Origin: Planctopirus ephydatiae
GTDB taxonomy: Bacteria; Planctomycetota; Planctomycetia; Planctomycetales; Planctomycetaceae
Direction: 5' to 3'
Assembly (NCBI RefSeq): GCF_007752345.1
Contig: NZ_CP036299.1
Span: forward strand, 4,932,001 to 4,996,000
Length of the DNA: 64,000 nt
The position numbers were made by a program, and so were the translations under genes. A model generated the notes under the pieces. That model did not search any database. It saw only the letters and a list, made by a program, of their open reading frames with translations, and was not told the origin of the DNA. Of the stretch, positions 44,264 through 54,549 are shown in pieces; the stretch's first letter is position 1; every line of letters begins with the position of its first letter.

Positions 44264-44899
44264 AGAGTTTCTCGAAAAATGATTCGTCGTGGGTGCGAGG
44301 TCAAGAGGAACACCGTGGTTCGGAAGCAAGCTCACATGGGGCCTGTACCGATCATTACGTTCTTCGCAAGAGAATCGTCAGACCATCTTGCGGCGGTGGG
44401 AGATTCGCTGATCGCTCGGCGGAAGGCAGCCAGTTCACCAGCTCGCATCACCACCACCTCTCAATTTGGCAGAAATCTCGCCAGAAGCTGCCGGAGAGGA
44501 CAATCAGGTTGTTTAAGGATATCACAAAGTTTCAGGGATTGAAAACAGGAAAAAGATCAAGCTGCCTGATCAATTACCGAGAAGTCCCTAATAGCAGGAA
44601 GGTGTGCTACAGCACCTTCCCGAGAGTTCTTCCCTCTTGATGAACCCGCCTCAGCTCTCCATCTCAAGCAATGAACCCATACATCTGTTCATTTTACGTC
44701 CGGTCAATCTCTTGAGAATCGGGTCGTGCTTTCCCAGTGCGAACCCTCGATTGTAAAACTCAAGTCACGAACGAAATTCTACGGAGAAATCCTTAACTGT
44801 CATGTTAGACTCTTACTATGCTTTCTCCGGGCCAGTTGTATCTCCGTTAAGTTCTTCAAGCGTACCACCCTTCTGCCAGTGCTGATTGAGGCTCCCCTC
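44264..44899. other. Intergenic, nothing recognised
   Basis: About 640 bases between divergent genes. It must hold promoters for both, but I see no strong boxes, hairpins or coding frame; the 5' extension of the M24 frame to 44726 lacks family character. Confidence 0.35.
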
Positions 44900-46060
44900 A
44901 TGGCGACAATTGTCGATCGTTCAGATCCTTTGTCTTCTGCTGAGTTTGTGACAGTTGACCCTGCTATGACAGCACTGGTCGACAGGCGTCATCGCAAAAT
45001 TGCCGACTGGCTCAAATCTCATCAGTTCGACGCTGCGTTGCTGACTGATCCCGCTAATCAATCGTGGCTTTCGGCGGGTGCCGATTTTTCTGGTGCCGAG
45101 ATGTCGGGCCCATCGACGGCGATGTTCGTCACACCCGAATCGCGCGTGATTGTCTGCCATAACGTGGCCTCTTCTCGAGTGTTCGAAACCTGTATTGGTG
45201 GCATGGGATTCCAGATCAAAGAGCGTCCGTGGTACGAACCTCTCGAAGTTTTATTGGCTGATTTGTGCCGCAGCCGGAAGGTGGTGCTGGATCGCTTTGG
45301 GCCATTGGGCGAAGCCCGCACCGAGGCGTTTCGTAATTTTCGCTGGCCACTCGATGACCACGATGTGGAACAGCTCAAAATGGGTTCAAAAATCATAACT
45401 CATGCCGTTGAAGCGACTTGCCGCGGTTGGTACCCGGGAAAACGGGAATGCGAACTGGCAGGCGAAGTTTCTCATCGTCTGCTTAAACACGAAGTGACTC
45501 CCGTTCGTGTGCAGATACTCGCTGATGGCCGGGCCAGACGTTTCCGCGACTGGGCGTGGTCTGAAGATGAAACCACCAGTACAGTCACGATCGTTGCAAT
45601 TGGTCGCTACAAAGGGATGCATTGTGGAGTCAGCCGGACGGTTCTCGATGGGCCGCTGGAAGGAAGTTTTGCCGAAGCCTGGGAAAAGTTGGCACTGGTT
45701 CTCGGAACGGCCATGTTTTTCTCACTGGGCAGCACGCCTTTGAGCCAGATCTGGGGCAAAGTCGCTCGCATTTACGAAAAATTTGGCTGTGCGGATGAAT
45801 GGGAAATGGCTCCTCAAGGAGAACTGCTCGACTACGGCCGCATTTCGGCACTGATTACGCCTCAATCCAAAGTGGCCGTCCCTGCGCGCGGGGCTATTTT
45901 CTGGCGACCGTCGATTGCCATGGCGATGGCGGGAGAAACTGTTCTGGCAACGGAAGAAGGAGCCCGCGTCCTGACTCACAGTGGCGACTGGCCCACCTGG
46001 GATGTCGAAATCAAAGGGAGCCACGTCCCGGTCACAGCGATTCTCAGCCGCAGCGAATAA
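44900..46060 (+). CDS. Degenerate M24 (aminopeptidase P/creatinase-fold) protein
   Basis: About 386 residues. The N-terminal creatinase domain is clear (MTALVDRRHRKIADWLKSHQ, TDPANQSWLSAGADFSGAE) and the pita-bread C-terminal half has VAIGRYKGMHCGVSRTV where peptidases have a D-x-D-x-T-R-type metal site. The two metal aspartates and the GHGIG histidine cannot be found, so it is probably not a metallopeptidase. I chose the ATG at 44900 (MATIVDRSD); residues from 44726 are unconserved. Confidence 0.78.
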   Translation: MATIVDRSDPLSSAEFVTVDPAMTALVDRRHRKIADWLKSHQFDAALLTDPANQSWLSAGADFSGAEMSGPSTAMFVTPESRVIVCHNVASSRVFETCIGGMGFQIKERPWYEPLEVLLADLCRSRKVVLDRFGPLGEARTEAFRNFRWPLDDHDVEQLKMGSKIITHAVEATCRGWYPGKRECELAGEVSHRLLKHEVTPVRVQILADGRARRFRDWAWSEDETTSTVTIVAIGRYKGMHCGVSRTVLDGPLEGSFAEAWEKLALVLGTAMFFSLGSTPLSQIWGKVARIYEKFGCADEWEMAPQGELLDYGRISALITPQSKVAVPARGAIFWRPSIAMAMAGETVLATEEGARVLTHSGDWPTWDVEIKGSHVPVTAILSRSE

Positions 46061-46599
46061 TGCAGTACTGCTGGTAAGTGGCATGCCAACTGGCTCTTGA
46101 ACAGTTTGCGTATAAGGTTCGCTCGTAACGACTTCCCTCCCCGACTTCTCCAACCTTCGTGCTCTTCGCGACCTTCGTGGTGATCCTGCCTTCAATCCGT
46201 CGGGATCCAGTTTCTGAGCGTTCTGGCAGCGTAAGACCTTTTCGTTGATCAACGACTGGCCCCCAAACGCTGCCACAAACCCTGCCAGGGAAATCGTGGA
46301 TTCTGATACCTATCCAAGAAATCAAATACGCCTAGAGAGTCGAACAAGCATGCTTGCTCCGAGCCGCAAGCATGGCACACTCGCTGGGGGTTCGAAGACT
46401 CAACCCCAGCCACCGACCGAAATACTTGAGATCTGTGCGATCTGGCAGCGTCAGACCCAATCGTGAATCAACGACCGGCCCCCATACGCTGCCACAAACC
46501 CCGCAAGGGGGGGGAATTGGCATAGGGGAGTTTTTTGGAGTTTGTTAAACTTGAGGGAAAGGTTTGTTTTCTGGATGATTTTTGATCGCAAGGAACGCG
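46061..46599. repeat. Gene-free stretch with several repeats
   Basis: Two 52-base units (46224-46275 and 46443-46494) with ends TGGCAGCGT/ACGCTGCCA are the main content. Also present are the CACGAAGG-type repeat at 46153-46181 and the CATGCTTGC unit at 46349-46374. No gene was seen. Confidence 0.65.
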
Positions 46600-48504
46600 A
46601 TGACTCCCTCACCTGCCACTCTGATGGAACCGGATACCAAGACTGAAGTGAGTGCCTTGAATCGAGGATCAGGTCCATCGAGCGACTCGGGTCATGAGGC
46701 TGAGGTGCGGCGGCTGATTGCCCAGGCAAGAAGCCGTATTGAGCGGCCTGATGACGAGATTGAAAATCCTGTTTCGGCGGGCTGGGGGTTGCTGTCGGTG
46801 TCGGCTGTCTTGATGTGGGCCACGTTTGCACCGCTTGATCAAGGGTATCTGGGTTGGCTGGCTCTGGTGCCTGTCCTGTGGCTGGTGCAGAGACCACGCT
46901 GGACGAAACGCACGATCGCTGCGGCGTATGTGACGTCGCTAGTAAGCCAGTTGGCTTCATTGCAATGGATGCGGCTGGGCGATCCCACCATGTATGTGGC
47001 CTGGGTCGCTCTGGCGGCATACATCGCCTGTTATCTGCCCATATTTCTGATGCTTTCCCGACTGGCTGTTCACCGGTGGAAAGTCCCGCTGGTGGTGGCT
47101 GCCCCTGTGATCTGGGTGGCACTGGAGTTTGTGAAGGCTCATTTGTTTACAGGTTTTGCGTGGTACCTGATGGGCCACTCGCAATATCGCTGGCTGGAAA
47201 TGATTCAGATCAGCGATCTGGGCGGGGCCTTTCTGGTCAGTTTTGTGGTGGTGGCTGGTGCCTGTTCCATCACGATGGCTTTAGCTCGCTTGTGGGGAAC
47301 ATGGCTCAGTCGGCGAAAGTCGGCCGCACAGGCTGCGATTTCGATCGAATGGGCGATGGGCAAGTCGGCTGTCGTGCAGATTCTGGCGGCTTCCGTACTG
47401 ATTTCAGCCACGCTCGGTTACGGGTATTTGAGACGATCGCAGGCCAACTTTACCCCTGGGCCAAAGATGGCATTGATTCAGGGAAATTATCCGGCCTCAC
47501 TCGTCGCGAAGGCCGACGATTCTGCCCCGATGTTTGTCACACATATGCGGATGACGGGTATGTCGGTGGCTCATCGGCCGGATGTGATCGTCTGGCCTGA
47601 AACCATGTTCCGCTGGCCATTGATTGATGTCCCTGCCGATTGGACGGATGAGAAACTGAAGTCGCTGAGAAATGGCCCGCCCGTCGCGGCCTGGCGCGAT
47701 CAGACCATTCGCAAGACGTTGGCAGGTGAAGCCCAGAAAGCCGGCGCTGCCATGATTCTGGGCCTGGAATCGATTGTGCCGGGCGAAGAAAAGATTCTCC
47801 GACACAACTCGGCGGCCTTTGTGAGGCCCGATCTGGGAGTCATGGGGCGATACGACAAGATCCATCTGGTTCCTTTTGGCGAATATCTGCCACTGGCTCA
47901 GACGATACCGGCTCTGAAGTTCTTCTTGCCTCCCGCGATGAGAAACTCGTTTGGGCTCGATGACGGCAAATCGGCGGCTGTTTTTGAGTACGGGAAATGG
48001 CGCATGGTCCCTGTGATTTGCTTTGAAGACACTGTCCCCCATCTGGTGCGGGATATTGTTGGCAGTGTCAGTGAGAAGGAGCAGGGTCGGCAGGTCGATG
48101 TCCTCGTCAATCTTTCGAACGATGGCTGGTTTCACGGATCGAGTGAACTGGAGCAGCATCTGATTACCGCGGCTTTTCGAGCGGTTGAAACACGAACACC
48201 ACTTGTTCGAGCGGTGAATACGGGGATTTCGGCATTTATCGATGGCGATGGGGCGATTCTCGAGCCTGAGGTTTATCTTGATGGAGATCGGTTGGGGAGA
48301 ACCAGCCCGCGCGACCCGAAAACCGGTGCCTGGCTCAAGCAGGTCAACAGTGCTCAGATCCGCACAGTTCCACTCGATGACCGCACCAGTTTCTATGTGC
48401 AATATGGAGATTGGTTCACCGCCTTGTGTGGGTTACTGGTGGGAATACTGCTGACAGCCGAGATCGCCAGCCGCTGCCAGACCTGGCGGCAGCGAAAGGC
48501 GTAA
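46600..48504 (+). CDS. lnt: Apolipoprotein N-acyltransferase
   Basis: Lnt transfers the third acyl chain to lipoproteins in the inner membrane. About 634 residues: an N-terminal membrane part with some eight helices, then the nitrilase domain with the catalytic triad visible as Glu in [11 protein letters not shown]-type sequence ([11 protein letters not shown]), Lys in [14 protein letters not shown] and Cys in [12 protein letters not shown] further helix ends the protein. I chose the ATG at 46600: AAGGA lies five bases upstream. An N-terminal ~60-residue extension before the first helix is longer than in enterobacterial Lnt. Confidence 0.95.
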   Translation: MTPSPATLMEPDTKTEVSALNRGSGPSSDSGHEAEVRRLIAQARSRIERPDDEIENPVSAGWGLLSVSAVLMWATFAPLDQGYLGWLALVPVLWLVQRPRWTKRTIAAAYVTSLVSQLASLQWMRLGDPTMYVAWVALAAYIACYLPIFLMLSRLAVHRWKVPLVVAAPVIWVALEFVKAHLFTGFAWYLMGHSQYRWLEMIQISDLGGAFLVSFVVVAGACSITMALARLWGTWLSRRKSAAQAAISIEWAMGKSAVVQILAASVLISATLGYGYLRRSQANFTPGPKMALIQGNYPASLVAKADDSAPMFVTHMRMTGMSVAHRPDVIVWPETMFRWPLIDVPADWTDEKLKSLRNGPPVAAWRDQTIRKTLAGEAQKAGAAMILGLESIVPGEEKILRHNSAAFVRPDLGVMGRYDKIHLVPFGEYLPLAQTIPALKFFLPPAMRNSFGLDDGKSAAVFEYGKWRMVPVICFEDTVPHLVRDIVGSVSEKEQGRQVDVLVNLSNDGWFHGSSELEQHLITAAFRAVETRTPLVRAVNTGISAFIDGDGAILEPEVYLDGDRLGRTSPRDPKTGAWLKQVNSAQIRTVPLDDRTSFYVQYGDWFTALCGLLVGILLTAEIASRCQTWRQRKA

Positions 48505-48584
48505 CCGGTGATTTCTGTTCCAAGATCTCGACAGTCCCTCAAGAATTGGCCAGACTAATGGGGTGTTCAAGGGAGACGACTGTC

Positions 48585-48848
48585 ATGAATGTACGAGAAC
48601 AACTGCTTCAGGAAGCACTGAAGCTATCTGTCGCAGACCAGACGTATTTGGCTCAATCGCTGGCCGATCATCTCATTGCATGCCTTCCTCAATCTGTCAG
48701 GGAGATTGATGGAACAACCCCAGATGAGTTCTCTCAGGAATTATTGAGGCGATCTGCCGCCTACCAGACCGGAGATGCGATTTCCCGGCCTGCAGGAGAA
48801 TGGTTGGCCGAGTTTCGAGCTCGCCAGCAGGGTGAAAGAGCCAATTGA
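48585..48848 (+). CDS. Antitoxin of an addiction module (RelB/CHP02574 type)
   Basis: About 87 residues from the ATG at 48585. It begins MNVREQLLQEALKLSVADQTYLAQSL, the pattern of the putative addiction-module component family, and ends with a Trp/Leu/Arg-rich segment (AGEWLAEFRARQQGER) that binds the toxin. The upstream frame from 48411 overlaps lnt and has no family character. Its TGA overlaps the toxin's TTG start (TTGA), so the pair is translated together. The antitoxin normally neutralises the toxin and represses the operon. Confidence 0.85.
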   Translation: MNVREQLLQEALKLSVADQTYLAQSLADHLIACLPQSVREIDGTTPDEFSQELLRRSAAYQTGDAISRPAGEWLAEFRARQQGERAN

Positions 48849-49156
48849 AGATTCATATCATCCTTGAAGCTGCTGAGGAAATTGATTCTGCAAGAAGCTA
48901 CTTCAATCAGCAGGCCTATGCTCTGGGCGACAGATTTCTGGATGATATTGAAGAAGCATTGAAGCGAATTGAACAAGACCCTTTCAGCCTTCCTCTCTTG
49001 GAAACATGCTCTGAATCCATGCCTTATCGGCGTGCATTATTGAAGGTGTTTCGATATGCCGTGGTTTTTGAAATCCTCACTGATCAAGTGCTCGTCGTGG
49101 CTGTTTGTCACACCAGCCGTGCTCCTCATTACTGGCTGAAACGACGGGAATCGTAA
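48845..49156 (+). CDS. RelE/ParE-family toxin
   Basis: The 103-residue protein has the RelE/ParE pattern: I-ILEAAEEIDSARSYFNQQ, GDRFLDDIEEALKRIEQDPFS, then the basic strand SMPYRRALLKVFRYAVVFEI and the C-terminal VAVCHTSRAPHYWLKR. ParE toxins poison gyrase and RelE toxins cleave mRNA; the sequence does not settle which, but the YRRALLKVFRY strand is ParE-like. The start is TTG at 48845, overlapping the antitoxin stop. Confidence 0.88.
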   Translation: MKIHIILEAAEEIDSARSYFNQQAYALGDRFLDDIEEALKRIEQDPFSLPLLETCSESMPYRRALLKVFRYAVVFEILTDQVLVVAVCHTSRAPHYWLKRRES

Positions 49157-49223
49157 CCGATCTTTCCCGATTCGGCAGAACGACATAAAACACGGCATCG
49201 GCCTGTATCAGGAGTGATGCCAC

Positions 49224-50684
49224 ATGTCCTATTTCCTTTCGATTTGCCCCACGACTGCCCGAAGTTATGGCAGCGTCATGATTCTGTGCCTCGTTTTGGC
49301 AATCAATGGCTGCGCAAAAGCTCCGCAGGATGCCAGGACGGCCAACGATTCCTCGGATAAGGGATTTGTCGTCTCTCCGTTGACGGCTTCCGGTGGCCCG
49401 GCTGGTGCAGCCGACTTCCCACTCGATGATGGATCCGGTGCTTCAGCACAATCGATTTCCGATGGCCCGATTCTGCCCGATCTTCCAGCACAGTCGGAAC
49501 CTGCGATCGCTGGCAATGAACCGCCACCCTTTCCTGGCGAAGAACCGGGTATGGAAACGGTGACTGTCACCGTAAATGGAAAAGCAGCGATCGAACCCAA
49601 AACCATCGAGTTTGGGGAATTTGATCCGTCACAAGCTGCTGCTCACGAGATCCAACCCCGGCCCGCGATGTCACCCAAAGCCAGGCAATCACAAGACAGT
49701 GGATTTAGCCGCGAAACCATCTACTTTGCGACCAATCGCAAACGCACTGGATCGACCAGTGCCAAAGAGGCGTACAGTTCCCATCGAGGCGAACTGCAAT
49801 GGGGGATGTGCCAGGTCAGCATTCCTTACAAGCATAAGCCTGGCGAAATGGAATCGCCCAAATGGTACCAATGGAGTGAAGATCCCAAGCAGCACATCAT
49901 CCTGATGGATCCTCTTGAACAGCTTTCGGAAGCCAACTGGATGACTCGGATTCGACAGAAGCTGGCGGGTGCCAGCTCGAGTGAAATTCTCGTCTTTGTG
50001 CATGGCTACAATGTCACCTTCGAGAATGCGGTTCGCCGGACGGCTCAGCTTTCCTACGATCTCAATTTCCCGGGGGCAGCCGTCTGCTTCAGTTGGCCGG
50101 CGGGGAACAGCATGGTTTATACGACTGACTGGACCAATGCGGAATGGTCGTTGCCGCATTGCCTGCATGTTCTCAAGCAGTTGGCTTTGTTCTCGAGGGC
50201 TGACAAGATTCATATTGTCGCTCACAGTATGGGAAGCCGTGTGGTGACTTTTTCACTCAAAGAGCTGCTGCGCGAGTTGCCAGTGCTCGATAACCAGCCG
50301 CTTTTTAATCAGGTGGTGCTGGCGGCTCCTGATCTCGATGCTGAGATCTTCCGCACGCAGATCGCACCGGCAATTCAGAAGGCTTCCCGCAGGCTGACGA
50401 TTTACGCTTCTGAGCAGGATCTGGCTTTGAAGCTCTCGCAAGGCCTGAATGGTGGCACGCGACTGGGAACGGCCACACCTGTCTCACTGACGACCACGGG
50501 CTTCGAGTGGATCGACTGCATCGATGCCACCGCGATGAGTCAGGAGCCAATGATGACCTTACAGCATGCCTATTACGGCGATTCGCCTCGCATGATCAGT
50601 GATCTGCGCCGAGTGTTGGCTGGTGAAAATGCCAAAATGCGTGGCCTTGTGTGTGAAAAACCCGGGCTCTTTCAGATTCGCTGA
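49224..50684 (+). CDS. DUF900 alpha/beta-hydrolase lipoprotein
   Basis: The protein of up to 486 residues has a lipobox (LCLVLAINGC) followed by a Pro/Ala/Gly-rich tether to about residue 160, then a DUF900 alpha/beta hydrolase domain: IYFATNRKRTGS, FVHGYNVTFENAVRR (oxyanion region), the nucleophile elbow VAHSMGSRVV and catalytic-acid candidates near LAAPDLDAEIF. It should be anchored to a membrane facing outwards; the substrate is unknown. An in-frame ATG at 49278 (MILC) gives a shorter, cleaner lipoprotein signal. It converges with the gene at 50697. Confidence 0.87.
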   Translation: MSYFLSICPTTARSYGSVMILCLVLAINGCAKAPQDARTANDSSDKGFVVSPLTASGGPAGAADFPLDDGSGASAQSISDGPILPDLPAQSEPAIAGNEPPPFPGEEPGMETVTVTVNGKAAIEPKTIEFGEFDPSQAAAHEIQPRPAMSPKARQSQDSGFSRETIYFATNRKRTGSTSAKEAYSSHRGELQWGMCQVSIPYKHKPGEMESPKWYQWSEDPKQHIILMDPLEQLSEANWMTRIRQKLAGASSSEILVFVHGYNVTFENAVRRTAQLSYDLNFPGAAVCFSWPAGNSMVYTTDWTNAEWSLPHCLHVLKQLALFSRADKIHIVAHSMGSRVVTFSLKELLRELPVLDNQPLFNQVVLAAPDLDAEIFRTQIAPAIQKASRRLTIYASEQDLALKLSQGLNGGTRLGTATPVSLTTTGFEWIDCIDATAMSQEPMMTLQHAYYGDSPRMISDLRRVLAGENAKMRGLVCEKPGLFQIR

Positions 50685-50696
50685 GGCCAGGCTGGT

Positions 50697-51845
50697 CTAA
50701 TGGGATTTGAGTAAGCCACTTGCCTGCAACACAGCGGTTTGGACGGCAAGATCGTGGGCGTAGGAGTAGTCGCTGGGCTTATCGCCGCGAATAATCTTCG
50801 CCATATCGTCGGCATCACCTACATACCGGGCATATTTGGGGAGTTCGATCTCCTGCACGCCTTTGCGATAGACCTTTCCAGTGTCTGGATCGGTCACTGA
50901 CTCGGCCAGAGAGAGCCGGACAGAGGGATTATCGAGCGGTTGAATGTGAAAGGTGCCTCGCGTCCCGCAGACGGTCACATGTCTGCGGGCAAAACCTTCG
51001 ACCTCAACGCCTGTCGAGCGGATGGTGGCGGTGGCTTTCGGGTATTCGAAAACTGCCAGCATGTTATCGAACAGACGATCTTGACCAGTGACTACTTGCC
51101 TGGAGAACGACGTAATGCGATCAGGTTGCGGAAGAATATTCAGCACCAGATCAATCACATGGCAGCCCAGTTCGAACATGATCCCGCCAGGATAGGCTCC
51201 CAGTTGCTCGCGAGTGCGGGGATCGAGGACTTTACTCATGACGGCGTGGACTTCAAAGATCTCGCCCAGCCAGCCTTGCTGAATAAACTTCTTGAGAAGT
51301 AAATAGCCCGGGTTGTAGCGAAACATATAGCCCATCTGCACCAGGAGCGATTGGCGCTCGGCGTTTTGCAGAATCCGGCGGTATTGTTCGAGAGATTCTC
51401 CGGCAGGCTTATCGAGATGCACATGCTGACCAGCGGAAATGCAGGCTTCCGCCTGATCGAGCAGGTGGCGAACCTCAGTCTCGATCAGCACCGACTGCAA
51501 ACCTGGTTGAGCCAGCAGTTCCTCGCGAGTCATCCACGGGAGATCTTTGAAAGCCGGTTTGTTCTGAGCCGCCAGCCTGAGTTTTTCATCCGGCTCAACA
51601 ATCCCCACGACTTCGTAATCGGGCGAGTTGCGATAAACCGCCAGCTTATCCGCATGCGCATGCCCCACGCCGATCTGGCCGATTTTGATGCGGGGTAAAG
51701 GGGATTTATTTGTTTGCTTATCTACAATATCCTGCTCTTCAATGGCGCTTAACCGGCCTGCCATACTCGTTGAAATCATTGCAGCCGACATTATTCTTAA
51801 TGCATCACGACGATTGCCATTCCCGTTCATTAGCCAATCCCGCAT
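50697..51845 (-). CDS. Gfo/Idh/MocA family oxidoreductase
   Basis: The 382-residue protein has a Tat-like start (NRRDALRIMSAAMIS), then a Rossmann domain (KIGQIGVGHAHADKL), the cofactor-proximal HLDKPAGESL in place of EKP, and a C-terminal alpha/beta substrate domain with the conserved MFELGCHVIDLVLNIL. Enzymes of this family use NAD(P) on sugars or inositols. The signal suggests export with cofactor bound, as in glucose-fructose oxidoreductase. It has no obvious operon partner and no adjacent sugar isomerase; the substrate is unknown. Confidence 0.92.
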   Translation of the reverse strand: MRDWLMNGNGNRRDALRIMSAAMISTSMAGRLSAIEEQDIVDKQTNKSPLPRIKIGQIGVGHAHADKLAVYRNSPDYEVVGIVEPDEKLRLAAQNKPAFKDLPWMTREELLAQPGLQSVLIETEVRHLLDQAEACISAGQHVHLDKPAGESLEQYRRILQNAERQSLLVQMGYMFRYNPGYLLLKKFIQQGWLGEIFEVHAVMSKVLDPRTREQLGAYPGGIMFELGCHVIDLVLNILPQPDRITSFSRQVVTGQDRLFDNMLAVFEYPKATATIRSTGVEVEGFARRHVTVCGTRGTFHIQPLDNPSVRLSLAESVTDPDTGKVYRKGVQEIELPKYARYVGDADDMAKIIRGDKPSDYSYAHDLAVQTAVLQASGLLKSH

Positions 51846-51868
51846 TCAGTGAAGAATCTAACCAGCAT

Positions 51869-52645
51869 CTATTTTAACATGGTTGCAGGAAGCACGTCTT
51901 TTCGATCAAAAACATAGAACTTATCAAGATATCTAAGAAACAACTTGGGGCTCCGTTTAGACATCCAGAGAGAACCAACTTCCGCAGCGTGACGGTAGGT
52001 AATTAAAGGGGCCATCGTATTGCAATCCCAGAAGATGATGCGCTGGTCGCTGCCACATGTTGCAAGGATGTTGAGTTCTTTTTCGTAGAATAAACTCAGA
52101 ATATTCTTGCTATGTGCCGGGAATATTTTCGATTCCAAATACGACCTATTCTTGTCGAGAGTGAGGCACACTTCGCAGAGGTTTCCGTTGTGGCTTTCTC
52201 CGTAGAGTGCTCGCTGTTTTGAATTCCATTGTGTTTTGCTGCTGCTTTGTAGATTATCAGGAAGAGTGAGTAACAGATGATCTTGAGAGTCAGACGTCCA
52301 GTAAACCAATACGTCCTTTGTTCTGATTCCAACATTTCCTGTCAGGCAAACAATATGTTGATCGTCTTCAGCCCAAAGAATACTGGAAATGCGTCGTTCT
52401 TTTGTAGCACGGAAGACAATCTGTTGGGTCGCGATATCCACAATCATAATTTCTTTGGAAGCGGCATAAGCTAACTGAGTTCCTTTGTTGTTAAAGGCAA
52501 GAACCGTACTGTTCAAATCTGAGATTTCATCGAAATACAGTTTCTTACGAGTACTGGCGTTCCAAATTGAAATACTGCAACCTGTTGTGACGCCTTTAAC
52601 CTGATGGGTGATTGCAATTAAAGAATCTTTAGGGGAAAGAGCCAC
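51869..52645 (-). pseudogene. 5'-truncated WD40-repeat protein gene
   Basis: The reading frame encodes WD40-like repeats (SISIWNASTRKKLYF, IMIVDIATQQIVF, ATCGSDQRIIFWD) but begins abruptly in the middle of a repeat (VALSPKDSLIAI) at a GTG codon. Reading further upstream in the same frame gives NGN and then a TGA five codons before the GTG (52658-52660). The usual start and first repeats are missing. The 5' part seems replaced by another sequence (see the ORF at 52618-52764). Local composition is AT-richer than its neighbours. It could still be translated from the GTG. Confidence 0.65.
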
Positions 52646-52764
52646 GTTGCCATTGCTTCATCAAACACGTCTCGCATTTGAGCGCGTATCGAAGCCCCCG
52701 CGTTCGGCAATGGCTTTACCTTGAGCGGGGACTTCTTAACGTGCTTGATTCTTTTCTTGCTCAT
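52618..52764 (-). CDS. 48-codon ORF at a gene-fusion junction
   Basis: This frame starts with ATG at 52764 (MSKKRIKHVKKSPLKVK) and has a coherent basic N-terminus followed by an amphipathic helix (RAQMRDVFDEAMATW). It then enters the WD40 sequence in the wrong frame and stops. It looks like the N-terminus of a different gene joined to the truncated WD40 gene by a deletion. I do not recognise the parent. Confidence 0.4.
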   Translation of the reverse strand: MSKKRIKHVKKSPLKVKPLPNAGASIRAQMRDVFDEAMATWLFPLKIL

Positions 52765-52813
52765 CACCATTTGTTGGCCCTTACATCACAGTCGAGTGAA
52801 GAGAGCCGGACAC

Positions 52814-54487
52814 CTACTCATCCGTTACGCAGCCCTCGCTGGCATTCTTGACATTCTTAATGTACTTGTACAGTGTGCCGCGAGTGGCGAGGTAGGGTGG
52901 GGCGACGAAGGCGGCTTTTCGGGCCTGGTAGTCGGCTTCTGTCCAATTGACGTCGATGCTGTTTTTCTCCGCGTCGATGGTGATGATGTCGCCGTTCTTT
53001 ACGAGGGCAATTGGGCCCCCTTCCTGGGCTTCGGGTGTTACGTGGCCGACGATGAAGCCGTGGGAACCACCACTGAAGCGGCCATCCGTCAGTAGTGCGA
53101 CATCGCTCCCTAAACCCGCTCCCATAATGGCGGAGGTCGGGGTGAGCATTTCGGGAAGACCTGGCCCGCCCTTCGGCCCTTCGTAGCGGATGATGATCAC
53201 ATCACCCTTCTGGATTTCGTTATTTTCCAGGCCCTTGAGCATCGCTTCTTCCTGATCATAGCAGCGAGCGGGGCCTTTGAAGACGAGCCCTTCTTTACCA
53301 GTGATCTTGGCGACAGCCCCGTCCGGGCAGAAGTTGCCGCGCATAATGCGAATGTGGCCCGATTCTTTGATGGGTGTTTCAATCGGCACAATCACGCGCT
53401 GGCCTTCCGCCAGACCGGGGAGTGGCTCCAGGTTTTCTGCCAGCGTCTTGCCAGTCACCGTCAGGCAACTGCCATCCAGCAAGCCTTTTTCGAGAAGATA
53501 TTTGAGGACCGCGGGAGTTCCACCCACGTTGTGCAGATCTTCCATGACATATTTACCGCTCGGTTTGAGATCAGCGATAAAGGGAATGCGGTCCGAGACG
53601 GACTGGAAGTCGTCGATGGTGAGCGAGACGCCAATCGCGCGAGCCATGGCAATGAGGTGGAGGACAGCATTCGTTGAACCACCGGTGGCCATAATGGTCA
53701 CCATGGCGTTCTCGAAAGCTGCTCGCGTCATGATATCCGAGGGCTTGATATCTTTTTCGAGCAAAGTGCGAATGGCCTTGCCTGCGGCGAGGCATTCTCC
53801 CATTTTGAGAGGATCTTCCGCCGGGATGGATGAGCTGTAGGGCAATGACATTCCCAAAGCTTCGATCGCACTGGCCATCGTGTTCGCGGTATACATGCCG
53901 CCGCAGGCACCGGCACCGGGACAGGCATGTTCGATGATTTCCTGTCGCTCTTCGTCGCTCAGCTTGCCGGCCAGGTATTCACCATAAACTTGGAAGGCGG
54001 AGACAATATCGAGCTTGGGATGTCGTGGAGTACAACCTGCCCGGATGGTGCCGCCGTAGACCATGAGTGATGGGCGGTTAAGTCGAGCCATGGCCATAAT
54101 GCAGCCAGGCATGTTTTTGTCGCAACCGGGAAGGGAGATATTGGCGTCGTACCACTGGGCCGACATCACGGTTTCGATGCTGTCGGCAATCAGATCGCGC
54201 GACTGCAGCGAGAACGACATCCCATTGGTGCCCATCGAAATGCCATCGGAAACGCCAATGGTGTTGAATCTCATGCCCACGAGGCCGGCGGCTACGACGC
54301 CCTCTTTCACCTTGTCGGCGAGCTTATTGAGGTGCATGTTGCACGGGTTACCATCGTACCACACGCTCGAAATGCCAACCTGAGCTTTATCCATATCCTC
54401 GCGACTCATGCCTGTGGCATAGAGCATGGCTTGAGAGGCACCTTGCGAGCGTGGCTGGGTGATTCGTGACGAGTACTTGTTGAGCAT
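52814..54487 (-). CDS. ilvD: Dihydroxy-acid dehydratase
   Basis: IlvD dehydrates dihydroxy-isovalerate and dihydroxy-methylvalerate in valine and isoleucine synthesis. The 557-residue protein shows the Fe-S cysteines and Mg site of the family: [47 protein letters not shown], and the C-terminal [15 protein letters not shown]. The start ATG at 54487 gives [11 protein letters not shown], a normal IlvD N-terminus. It is 62 bases downstream of the ABM-domain gene on the same strand. Confidence 0.97.
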   Translation of the reverse strand: MLNKYSSRITQPRSQGASQAMLYATGMSREDMDKAQVGISSVWYDGNPCNMHLNKLADKVKEGVVAAGLVGMRFNTIGVSDGISMGTNGMSFSLQSRDLIADSIETVMSAQWYDANISLPGCDKNMPGCIMAMARLNRPSLMVYGGTIRAGCTPRHPKLDIVSAFQVYGEYLAGKLSDEERQEIIEHACPGAGACGGMYTANTMASAIEALGMSLPYSSSIPAEDPLKMGECLAAGKAIRTLLEKDIKPSDIMTRAAFENAMVTIMATGGSTNAVLHLIAMARAIGVSLTIDDFQSVSDRIPFIADLKPSGKYVMEDLHNVGGTPAVLKYLLEKGLLDGSCLTVTGKTLAENLEPLPGLAEGQRVIVPIETPIKESGHIRIMRGNFCPDGAVAKITGKEGLVFKGPARCYDQEEAMLKGLENNEIQKGDVIIIRYEGPKGGPGLPEMLTPTSAIMGAGLGSDVALLTDGRFSGGSHGFIVGHVTPEAQEGGPIALVKNGDIITIDAEKNSIDVNWTEADYQARKAAFVAPPYLATRGTLYKYIKNVKNASEGCVTDE

Positions 54488-54549
54488 GGGATAACCGTTA
54501 ATTCATCTGGAGATCGTGAGGAAGTGGAAACAATACCGGCTGTCATCAA

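Noticed and set aside
52947-53840. Plus-strand frames opposite ilvD
   Set aside because: The minus strand encodes a complete IlvD with all cofactor residues, so these are antisense artefacts.
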